From Streptomyces sp. NBC_01549 (GTDB lineage: Bacteria; Actinomycetota; Actinomycetes; Streptomycetales; Streptomycetaceae), in the NCBI RefSeq assembly GCF_026339955.1, contig NZ_JAPEPW010000001.1, positions 2,316,001 to 2,380,000 of the forward strand: a stretch of 64,000 nt of DNA, written 5' to 3'. This document shows positions 25,235-32,418 of this stretch, piece by piece. Within the stretch, counting starts at the first letter, position 1. Every line of letters starts with the position of its first letter. The notes under the pieces were generated by a model. The model did not search any database, was not told the DNA's origin, and worked only from the letters and a program-made list of their open reading frames with translations. The position numbers and the translations under genes are program-made.

Positions 25235-26500
25235 GTGAACGGACACGACGCGAACAGACACATACCCTTCGCCCGCCTGCACAACTTCCGCGACCTGGGC
25301 GGATACACCACCGCGGACGGCCGCACGGTCCGCCGGTCCCGCCTGTACCGCGCGGACTCGCTCGGCAAACTGGCCCCCGGGACGCAGGACTGGGATCTCT
25401 TCCTCACCCTCGGCATCCGCACGGTCGTGGACCTCCGCTACCCCTGGGAGATCGAGGCGAAGGGGCGGGTCCCCCAGCACCCCTCCCTCACGTACCACAA
25501 CCAGAGCATCGAGCACCGCCCGTACGACCAGGCGGCACTGCCCCCTTCCGTCGCCCCCGGCCCCTACCTGGCGGCCCGCTACGCGGAGGTCGCCGAGGAC
25601 GGCACGAAGGAAATCCGCGAGACGCTGAGCCTGATCGCGGAGGCGGCCGAGTCGGACACACCTCTGGTCTTCCACTGCGCCTCGGGCAAGGACCGCACAG
25701 GCCTCGTGGCAGCCCTCGTCCTGTCCCTCCTCGGCGTCCCGGACCGGACGATCACCGAGGACTTCACCCTCACGGAACGGGCCACCCCCCTCCTGGTGGC
25801 GGACTGGCGCACCGACAACCCCGACCGCGAACTGGTGTGGCCGGCCTACGGCACGGCCCCCGCCGAGATCATGACCGGATTCCTGTCGGACCTGAAGTCC
25901 CGCTACGGCTCAGTCGAGTCCTACGTCACCGAGACCCTGGGCCTGCCTCCCACCTTCGTACCGGCCCTCCGCACCCACCTCCTCGGACCCTCCTCCCCCC
26001 TCACCTTCCACCGGGCGACCGAGACGGACATCCCCACCCTGGTCCGTCTCCGCGACGATGCGGCCCGCTGGCAGATCGCCCACGGCATCGACCAGTGGAA
26101 GCCGGGCCAGCTCACCGAACCCCACTTCCGCACCCGCATCGCGGAGGGCGAGGTCTGGCTGGCCCTCCTGGACGACCAGGTGGCGGGCGCCTGGGAACTC
26201 TGGTGGGACGACCCGGCGGCCTGGGGCCCCCAACCGCCCACCGCCGCCTACATCCACCGCCTGATGACCGACCGCCGGGTGGCCCCGCCCGGCACCGGCC
26301 GCCACCTGCTCGCGGAAGCGGAACGCCGCATCGCCGCCACGGGCCGCCCTCTCTCCCGCCTGGACTGCCTCTCCACCAACCCCCGCCTGCGGGAGTACTA
26401 CCAGGCAGCGGGCTACACGGTCATGGGCGAACAGACCGCCAAGGACGGCGGCCTGGGCAACCCATACGCGGTGACCCTCCTGGAGAAACGCCTCCGTTAA
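25235..26500 (+). CDS. Tyrosine phosphatase-GNAT acetyltransferase fusion
   Basis: 421 aa from GTG 25235. Residues 10-245 are a tyrosine/serine protein phosphatase of the Tyr_phosphatase3 (MptpB/LipA-like) type: NFRDLGGY at the start, VVDLRYPWE, and P-loop HCASGKDRTG with Cys148 and Arg154. Residues 252-421 are a GNAT domain: LTFHRATETDIPTLVRLRDDA, VAGAWELWWDDP, IHRLMTDRRVAPPGTGRHLL (acetyl-CoA pyrophosphate loop region), RLDCLSTNPRLREYYQAAGYTVMG. The two parts are in one frame with a short LLGPSSP linker and no internal start needed. Typical phosphatases of this family end after the first part. Substrates unknown. Confidence 0.85.
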   Translation: MNGHDANRHIPFARLHNFRDLGGYTTADGRTVRRSRLYRADSLGKLAPGTQDWDLFLTLGIRTVVDLRYPWEIEAKGRVPQHPSLTYHNQSIEHRPYDQAALPPSVAPGPYLAARYAEVAEDGTKEIRETLSLIAEAAESDTPLVFHCASGKDRTGLVAALVLSLLGVPDRTITEDFTLTERATPLLVADWRTDNPDRELVWPAYGTAPAEIMTGFLSDLKSRYGSVESYVTETLGLPPTFVPALRTHLLGPSSPLTFHRATETDIPTLVRLRDDAARWQIAHGIDQWKPGQLTEPHFRTRIAEGEVWLALLDDQVAGAWELWWDDPAAWGPQPPTAAYIHRLMTDRRVAPPGTGRHLLAEAERRIAATGRPLSRLDCLSTNPRLREYYQAAGYTVMGEQTAKDGGLGNPYAVTLLEKRLR

Positions 26501-26507
26501 CTCACAA

Positions 26508-26529
26508 GGGTGAACTGCATAGATCACCC
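26508..26529. promoter_or_regulatory. Imperfect palindrome gggtga-N10-tcaccc
   Basis: A 22-nt near-palindrome lies just after the fusion gene's stop and about 115 nt before the homing endonuclease start. It could be an operator or hairpin; not assignable. Confidence 0.35.
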
Positions 26530-26581
26530 ATACGACACCAGAACTCCCGATCTAGGCTCGCGCCACAACATCAAACACGAC

Positions 26582-26617
26582 GGCCCCCGGCCGGGACTGC
26601 CATCCCGACCGAGGGCC
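26582..26617. terminator. Imperfect hairpin upstream of homing endonuclease
   Basis: ggcccccggccggg (26582-26595) and cccgaccgagggcc (26604-26617) pair in 12 of 14 positions around an 8-nt loop. It lies 27 nt before the endonuclease start. It may be the terminator of the preceding gene or a structured leader. Confidence 0.55.
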
Positions 26618-26644
26618 TGACCACCAAGGAAGGCGGACTTCCCT

Positions 26645-27517
26645 GTGGCTGAACGCGAGCCTAACGCGCGCCAATTCACACTGGACGACTCCCTCGGCGT
26701 CGATACGACGAGGTTCATGGACCTCGAAGACCCCAACTACGCCTACATGTTCGGCTTCTTGCAGGCCGACGGACATCTCTCCCAGCAGTCAAGGCAGCGA
26801 GGGCGACTGACCGTAGAGATCAACGCACGGGACATCGACCTCTTGCGCCAGTTCCAGGGGCTGACGCCGTACAACAGCAGCATTACCGAACGCACCCGGT
26901 CCACGAACTTCGCCGAGACCCACCACTCAGCGACCTGGACCCTGTGCTCGCTCGAAGCCAGGACCCTGCTCAACGACCTCGGCCTGCCTTACGGCCGCAA
27001 GTCCAAGACGATCACCCCGCCGCGCGGGAAGTTCTCGCGGCGCGACTACCTGCGCGGGGTCATCGATGCGGACGGCTCTGTCGGATACACCAAGCAGGGC
27101 TGGCCTTTCATCGCCCTCACCACGGCGAGCACCGCAATCGGCGCCTACCTGTGCTTCTACGCAGGAAAGCTCACAGGAGCCGAGCGAACCTTGAAGCGCA
27201 ACGCCCGAGACGGTATCTACAACATCCTCTACACGAAGGAGAACGCCCAGGAGCTGGCAGCTGACCTCTACTACAAAGACTGCTTGTCCCTGCAACGTAA
27301 GAAGAATGCAGCCGAATCACTGGGCGCGTGGGTCCGGCCGGCGAACATGCGGGTCGCACCTGACCGCCGCCGCTGGATGGCGCGGGAGGACCGCGTACTG
27401 CTGCAACTGAACGACGATGCCGCGGCAGCCAAGGAACTCGGCCGAACCCAAAAGAGCTGCTACGTCCGCCTCTGGCGCCTGCGGACCGGTAAGGTCCCCC
27501 TGCCGACCGACGAATGA
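26645..27517 (+). CDS. Free-standing LAGLIDADG homing endonuclease
   Basis: 290 aa from GTG 26645, with AAGGAAGGCGG ribosome site. Two LAGLIDADG motifs: YMFGFLQADG (residues 34-43) and YLRGVIDADG (135-144), about 100 residues apart as in monomeric two-motif enzymes; each ends with the Asp that binds the catalytic metal. GFLQADGHLS and GVIDADGSVG carry the following small residues typical of active enzymes. The C-terminus (RRRWMAREDRVLLQLND ... AAKELGRTQKSCYVRLWRLR) looks like a Myb/SANT-type DNA-binding repeat. It is not inside an intein or intron. Base use is less G+C biased than neighbours, consistent with transfer. It lies between two hairpins and faces rtcB 46 nt away. Confidence 0.85.
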   Translation: MAEREPNARQFTLDDSLGVDTTRFMDLEDPNYAYMFGFLQADGHLSQQSRQRGRLTVEINARDIDLLRQFQGLTPYNSSITERTRSTNFAETHHSATWTLCSLEARTLLNDLGLPYGRKSKTITPPRGKFSRRDYLRGVIDADGSVGYTKQGWPFIALTTASTAIGAYLCFYAGKLTGAERTLKRNARDGIYNILYTKENAQELAADLYYKDCLSLQRKKNAAESLGAWVRPANMRVAPDRRRWMAREDRVLLQLNDDAAAAKELGRTQKSCYVRLWRLRTGKVPLPTDE

Positions 27518-27526
27518 CCAGCTGAG

Positions 27527-27558
27527 CGAGGCCCCCGGTTCCCTGCCCGGGGGCCTCG
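27527..27558. terminator. Perfect 12-bp hairpin between endonuclease and rtcB
   Basis: cgaggcccccgg pairs with ccgggggcctcg around an 8-nt loop. Placed 4 nt before the rtcB stop on the opposite strand, it can serve both convergent genes. Confidence 0.85.
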
Positions 27559-27562
27559 CGCG

Positions 27563-28756
27563 TCAGCCCTTCACACAGATGAACTGCTTCAGTTTCGCCT
27601 CGACTTCAACGAGATCGCGCTGCTGCTCCATCACCTGGTCGATGTTCTTGTAGGCCCCCGGAATCTCGTCCAGCACGCCGGAGTCCTTGCGACACTCGAC
27701 ACCCCGCGTCTGCTCCTCCAGGTCCTTCGTCGTGAAACGGCGCTTCGCAGCGTTCCGGCTCATGCGCCGACCCGCTCCATGGGATGCCGAGTTGAAAGCC
27801 TTCTCATTGCCGAGCCCCTTCACGATGTACGAGCTGGTGCCCATGGAGCCCGGAATGATCCCGTACTCACCGGAGCCCGCCCGGATCGCGCCCTTGCGGG
27901 TAACCAGCAGGTCCATGCCCTCGTACCGCTCCGTCGCCACGTAATTGTGGTGGCAGGAAATCTCCGTCTCAAAGGTCGGCTTCGCCTTCTTGAACTCCTT
28001 GCGGATCACATCCTTGAGGAGCGCCATCATGATCGTCCGGTTGTACTTGGCATACTCTTGGGCCCAGTACAGATCGTTCCTGTACGCCGCCATCTGCGGA
28101 GTATCCGAGACGAACACTGCCAGGTCACGGTCGACCAAACCCTGATTGTGCGGGAGCTTCTGGGCGACACCGATGTGGTACTCGGCCAGCTCCTTGCCGA
28201 TGTTCCGGGAGCCGGAGTGCAGCATCAGCCAGACCGAACCTGACTGGTCAAGACAGATTTCGATCATGTGATTTCCGGATCCGAGCGTCCCCATCTGCTT
28301 AATCGCACGCTCCTGTCGGAATTTGACCGCTTCGGCAACCCCATCGAACCGCCCCCAAAAGTCGTCCCACCCCCCGGTGGCCAACCCATGGAACCGCCCC
28401 GGCTCGACCGGTGAGTCATGCATCCCCCGCCCCACCGGAATCGCCTCCTCGATCTTCGACCGAAGCCGCGAAAGATCCCCCGGCAGATCATTTGCAGTCA
28501 GCGAGGTCTTGACGGCGGACATCCCGCACCCGATATCGACCCCCACCGCCGCAGGACACACCGCATCCCGCATCGCAATGACCGACCCGACCGTCGCGCC
28601 CTTGCCGTAGTGGACGTCAGGCATGACGGCGAGCCCCTTGATCCACGGGAGCGTGGCCACGTTCTGGAGCTGGCGCAGGGCCACGTCCTCGACCGACGCC
28701 GGGTCCGTCCACATGCGGATGGGCACCTTCGCGCCCGGTATCTCTACGTACGACAT
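27563..28756 (-). CDS. rtcB: RtcB RNA-splicing ligase (3'-phosphate RNA ligase)
   Basis: 397 aa from ATG 28756. Known family chemistry: joins a 2',3'-cyclic-phosphate or 3'-phosphate end to a 5'-OH using GTP and Mn2+. Motifs seen: MPDVHYGKGATVGSVIA, GVDIGCGM with Asp74 and Cys77 as metal ligands, LGSGNHMIEI, MLHSGSRNIGKELAEYH, EISCHHNY, and SASHGAGRRMSR, which contains the His that is guanylylated. All are uninterrupted: there is no intein. Shorter than Escherichia coli RtcB only slightly. Transcribed divergently from the lipoprotein gene at 28980. It converges on the homing endonuclease gene. Confidence 0.95.
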   Translation of the reverse strand: MSYVEIPGAKVPIRMWTDPASVEDVALRQLQNVATLPWIKGLAVMPDVHYGKGATVGSVIAMRDAVCPAAVGVDIGCGMSAVKTSLTANDLPGDLSRLRSKIEEAIPVGRGMHDSPVEPGRFHGLATGGWDDFWGRFDGVAEAVKFRQERAIKQMGTLGSGNHMIEICLDQSGSVWLMLHSGSRNIGKELAEYHIGVAQKLPHNQGLVDRDLAVFVSDTPQMAAYRNDLYWAQEYAKYNRTIMMALLKDVIRKEFKKAKPTFETEISCHHNYVATERYEGMDLLVTRKGAIRAGSGEYGIIPGSMGTSSYIVKGLGNEKAFNSASHGAGRRMSRNAAKRRFTTKDLEEQTRGVECRKDSGVLDEIPGAYKNIDQVMEQQRDLVEVEAKLKQFICVKG

Positions 28757-28979
28757 ACCATCCTCATTCCCCCGAAAGGCGACAAAAGCCATAGAGCGCA
28801 AAACCGGCGCCAAGGTCGACGTATGGGACAACGGACCGGCGTTCACGGCTGTGCGTGCGATACACATTGTCTCCAGGGGCCGCCCCCACGCGGCAACCGA
28901 ATAACCAGGAACAATCCCAGGACAGCACCACAGGGCATCCCGGCCGCAGGCCTCGGGAACCGTCGAGAGGAGCCTGACC

Positions 28980-29798
28980 GTGCAGCGGAAGGCATACGTC
29001 CCCGGCATCGCCGTGCTCCTCGCGGCGGGGCTGGCCGCCTGCACCGGAGGTTCGGGAAGCGACGGCACGGCGGCCGACCCCAAGCCGGGCGACCTCAGCG
29101 TGAGCACCCCGGCCGCCCAGCCGGGCAAGTACCGCACGCTCCCGGAGGCCTGCGCCGCCGTGAGCCACGACAGCCTCGACTCCCTGCTGCCCGGCATCAA
29201 GCAGATCACCGACCAGAACCAGCGCGACAAGGCGTACGAGGGCCAGGCCACCCTCACCTACGACACCGACCGCCGCGTCGGCTGCGGCTGGAAGGTGGCT
29301 TCCACGGACGCCACCGACCACCTCCTCGTCGACTTCGAGCGCGTGGTCTCGTACGACAACGCGGTGAGCGACGACTCCCGCGCCCAGGACGTCTACGCGA
29401 CCGAGGAGACCGCGGCGAACCTCCCCGCACCCTCCGATTCGGCCACGCCGTCCGACACCGGCACCCCCACCGCCACCTCCTCGGCCACCCCCTCCACCTC
29501 CGCATCCCCCTCCGCCTCGGCCTCGGCCTCCGCCGGCGCGAGCGAGCCCCCCGCCGACCTCCAGCCCCGCAAGCTCAGCGACCTGGGCGACGAGGCGTTC
29601 CTCAACGACAAGCTCAACTCCGCCTCCTCGACGGCCCAGCAACGCACGGTGACTGTGGTCTTCCGCACGTCCAACGTGATCGTGAGGATCGAGTACGCCG
29701 AGCAGCCGACGGCTTCCAGCGGCACCCCGGACAGCAAGGAAATGCAGGACAGGGCCCGGAATCTGGCACAGAAGCTCGTCGACCGGCTCAACGACTGA
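28980..29798 (+). CDS. DUF3558-type lipoprotein
   Basis: 272 aa from GTG 28980. Lipoprotein signal with lipobox LAAC (Cys21). Mature part: a Pro/Gly linker, then CAAVSHDSLDSLLPG and RRVGCGWKV, the pair of cysteines and helix-strand pattern typical of DUF3558, a long Ser/Thr/Ala/Pro low-complexity insertion (residues about 150-190), and a C-terminal strand-helix unit (TVVFRTSNVIVRIEYAEQP ... NLAQKLVDRLND). Surface protein of unknown role. The next gene is a paralogue, in the same direction. Confidence 0.75.
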   Translation: MQRKAYVPGIAVLLAAGLAACTGGSGSDGTAADPKPGDLSVSTPAAQPGKYRTLPEACAAVSHDSLDSLLPGIKQITDQNQRDKAYEGQATLTYDTDRRVGCGWKVASTDATDHLLVDFERVVSYDNAVSDDSRAQDVYATEETAANLPAPSDSATPSDTGTPTATSSATPSTSASPSASASASAGASEPPADLQPRKLSDLGDEAFLNDKLNSASSTAQQRTVTVVFRTSNVIVRIEYAEQPTASSGTPDSKEMQDRARNLAQKLVDRLND

Positions 29799-29945
29799 CG
29801 GGGCCGCCGGGACGCGGGGGCACCCCACGCGAACCCCTCGAACCGGAAACGCATCGCTGCCTCACCGCGTACCGTGGCCCCTCGGACCCGACCGGTCGCA
29901 CCTGCCATGTGCGGTCGCACCACGAGCGCCACGAGTGAAGGAACC

Positions 29946-30854
29946 ATGCACCGACCAGCACAGCGAGTAGGCCGAGCCCCCCGACTCACCCGCATCCTTG
30001 TCAGCGCAGCCGCCATCCCGGTGGTACTCGCCGCCGCCGGCTGTTCCTCGGACTCCGGCTCCGGCTCCGGATCGGGTTCGAGCGCCGACAACGCCGCCCA
30101 GAAGAGCTCCGCCGCGACCTCGTCCGCGTCCCCGGACACCTCCGCGGGCACCGTCAAGCCCGCCGCGTACACGACGCTGCCGACCCCCTGCTCGATGTTC
30201 TCGAAGAAGACACTGGGCGAACTCGTCCCGAAGGGCCTGAAGTCGGCCAAGTCGGGCAAGTCGGACGAGGCGAAGGACCGCAGCAGCTGCTCCTGGAACA
30301 GCCTCGACAACAAGGGCGTCAAGGGCTCCCAGTTCCGCTGGCTGAACGTCTCCCTGCTGCGGTTCGACTCGGACGCGACCCGCGGCGAGGGCAACCAGCT
30401 CGCACAGACCTACTACGACAAGCAGGTCAAGGAAGCGCAGACGGTGGCCGGCGCGACGGGCGCCCGGTCGGAGCCGGCCTCCGGGATCGGCGACGCGTCG
30501 ACGGCTGTGCGCTACGACCTGAAGAAGAAGGAAGGCTCCTTCAAGCAGCAGACGGTCGTGACGCGCGTCGAGAACGTCGTCATCACGCTCGACTACAACG
30601 GCGCCGGTCTCGCGGGGGACAAGGCTCCGAGCGCGGACGATCTGACGAAGGCCGCGGAGAAGGCCTCCAAGGAGGCGGTGGCCGCGGTGGCTTCCGCGAA
30701 CCAGGACGGCGGCCGCGCGACCACCGCCCCGTCGCAGTCGGCCTCCCCCTCCAAGTCCGCCTCCAAGTCCGCGAGCCCCTCCAAGTCGGCTTCCCCGTCG
30801 ACGTCGGCCAGCTCCAAGCCCTCGGCTTCGGCGTCGGCCACCAAGAAGAACTGA
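29946..30854 (+). CDS. DUF3558-type lipoprotein (paralogue)
   Basis: 302 aa from ATG 29946 (AAGGAA site). Lipobox AAGC with Cys33 followed by a Ser-Gly linker. Core matches the preceding protein: TLPTPCSMFSKKTLGELVPKGLKSAKS, SSCSWNSL, then RVENVVITLDYNGAGLAGDKAPS and a final helix. The C-terminal 60 residues are a Ser/Pro/Lys/Ala tail encoded by tccaagtcc-type codon repeats. Both proteins probably sit in the outer face of the membrane; no partner is known. Ends before the hairpin at 30922. Confidence 0.75.
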   Translation: MHRPAQRVGRAPRLTRILVSAAAIPVVLAAAGCSSDSGSGSGSGSSADNAAQKSSAATSSASPDTSAGTVKPAAYTTLPTPCSMFSKKTLGELVPKGLKSAKSGKSDEAKDRSSCSWNSLDNKGVKGSQFRWLNVSLLRFDSDATRGEGNQLAQTYYDKQVKEAQTVAGATGARSEPASGIGDASTAVRYDLKKKEGSFKQQTVVTRVENVVITLDYNGAGLAGDKAPSADDLTKAAEKASKEAVAAVASANQDGGRATTAPSQSASPSKSASKSASPSKSASPSTSASSKPSASASATKKN

Positions 30855-30921
30855 CATTCGAGAAGTACTGACATTCAACGGGCATCGTCGCGCAACTCGC
30901 CTGCCCAGCAGGGCATTTGAC

Positions 30922-30951
30922 GGAGCCCGGTCCCCACGCAGACCGGGCTCC
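30922..30951. terminator. 11-bp hairpin
   Basis: ggagcccggtc pairs with gaccgggctcc around an 8-nt loop, downstream of the second lipoprotein gene. Confidence 0.7.
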
Positions 30952-31030
30952 TGCCATACCGGCCACCCGTGGGCCGTACACATGTGCCACCCTGTTGCGC
31001 GCAACAACACGCAAGGGGAGGGGAGTACGG

Positions 31031-32347
31031 GTGGCCGCGCCAATCCAGCTCACACGAATGCACCGGATTCTCATCGGCGTGGTCGTCGCCGGTGCGCTCG
31101 TCATCGCGGGGATCGGCTTCGCCGGTTCCTACGCGGCCGTGCGCGAGCTCGCTCTCAAGAAGGGCTTCGGGAACTTCGCGTACGTCTTCCCGATCGGCAT
31201 CGACGCGGGCATCTGTGTGCTGCTCGCCCTCGACCTCCTGCTGACGTGGATCCGCATCCCCTTCCCGCTGCTGCGCCAGACGGCGTGGCTGCTGACGGTC
31301 GCGACGATCGCCTTCAACGGCGCGGCGGCCTGGCCGGACCCGCTGGGCGTCGGCATGCACGCCGTCATCCCGATCCTGTTCGTGGTCTCCGTCGAGGCGG
31401 CCCGGCACGCGACCGGCCGGATCGCGGACATCACCGCCGACAAGCACATGGAAGGCGTCCGCCTCACCCGCTGGATGCTCTCCCCGCTCCCCACCTTCCT
31501 CCTGTGGCGCCGTATGAAGCTGTGGGAGCTGCGCTCCTACGAGCAGGTCATCAAGCTGGAGCAGGAACGTCTCGTCTACCAGGCCCGCCTGCGCTCCCGC
31601 TTCGGCCGCGCCTGGCGCCGCAAGGCCCCGGTGGAGTCGTTGATGCCGCTGCGCCTGGCCCGCTACGGCGTCCCGCTCGCCGAGACCGCCCCCTCCGGCC
31701 TGGCGGCGGCGGGCATCGAGCCGGCCCTGCTGCCTCCGGCGCCGGTACAGGTGGTGGCGCCCGCCCCGGTTCCGGCGGCCCCCGAGCACCGGGAGCTGGA
31801 GTCCTCCCCGGCTCCCGCGCGGCAGTCCCAGCCGCCGTACGCACAGGAGGCACAGGCTCCGGAGCCGGACTCCAGCCCCTGGTTCGCCTCCCCCGCTCCG
31901 CAGGAGACCGTCTACGAGGGCGGCTACGACCCGGAGTACGTCCCCGAGGAGCAGTACCAGCAGTGGTACGAGGAGCAGCAGGCGCAGGCGTACGAGCCCG
32001 GCCCCGAGGAGACGGGCACCTTCCCGATCCCGGCGGGCCCCGGCCGCACGCGCCAGCTGGGTGAGGGCGTCGCCCAGGAGCAGCAGGAGTACCAGGAGCA
32101 GCTGCCCATCCCCGCCCCGCGGGAGGAGCAGTCGCCGCTCTCCGACGAGAAGGCCCGCGAGGAGAGCCTCTACCAGGTGTTCCGCCAGTCGATCATGCCC
32201 GGCCAGGGCTTGCCCACGAAGGGTGAGTTCGGCGGCAACGTCGAGGCCACGTACGGCGTCACGCTCACCGACAGCGAGCTGAGGCGCTATATGAGCCGAT
32301 TCCAGAACCGTTTCAACACGGAACTGGAGGAGGACCACATCGCGTAG
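31031..32347 (+). CDS. DUF2637 membrane protein
   Basis: 438 aa from GTG 31031, with an AGGGGAGG ribosome site. Residues 15-150 hold four hydrophobic helices: MHRILIGVVVAGALVIAGIGFAG, FAYVFPIGIDAGICVLLALDLLL, PLLRQTAWLLTVATIAFNGAAA, AVIPILFVVSVEAARHA. This is the DUF2637 domain, found in Streptomyces chromosomal and plasmid (Spd-like) proteins. The rest is cytosolic: a charged helix (LRSYEQVIKLEQERLVYQARLRSRF), a long Pro/Glu-rich low-complexity region with repeated EEQYQQWYEEQQ, and a folded C-terminus (ESLYQVFRQSIMPGQGLPTKGEFGGNVEATYGVTLTDSELRRYM). Role unknown. Confidence 0.82.
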   Translation: MAAPIQLTRMHRILIGVVVAGALVIAGIGFAGSYAAVRELALKKGFGNFAYVFPIGIDAGICVLLALDLLLTWIRIPFPLLRQTAWLLTVATIAFNGAAAWPDPLGVGMHAVIPILFVVSVEAARHATGRIADITADKHMEGVRLTRWMLSPLPTFLLWRRMKLWELRSYEQVIKLEQERLVYQARLRSRFGRAWRRKAPVESLMPLRLARYGVPLAETAPSGLAAAGIEPALLPPAPVQVVAPAPVPAAPEHRELESSPAPARQSQPPYAQEAQAPEPDSSPWFASPAPQETVYEGGYDPEYVPEEQYQQWYEEQQAQAYEPGPEETGTFPIPAGPGRTRQLGEGVAQEQQEYQEQLPIPAPREEQSPLSDEKAREESLYQVFRQSIMPGQGLPTKGEFGGNVEATYGVTLTDSELRRYMSRFQNRFNTELEEDHIA

Positions 32348-32358
32348 GCACAGACCCG

Positions 32359-32408
32359 CGTACGAGGAGGGGGCGCCCGGTGATCACCGGGCGCCCCCTC
32401 CTCGTACG
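32359..32408. terminator. Perfect 50-nt palindrome (bidirectional terminator)
   Basis: The two 25-nt halves are exactly complementary with the centre at the tga|tca between 32383 and 32384. It lies between the convergent DUF2637 gene and lysS, ending 11 nt before the lysS stop. Confidence 0.9.
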
Positions 32409-32418
32409 GCCGAAGGCC

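Noticed and set aside
27563..28756. An intein in RtcB linked to the nearby LAGLIDADG gene
   Set aside because: All RtcB motifs are contiguous; no splicing blocks are present.
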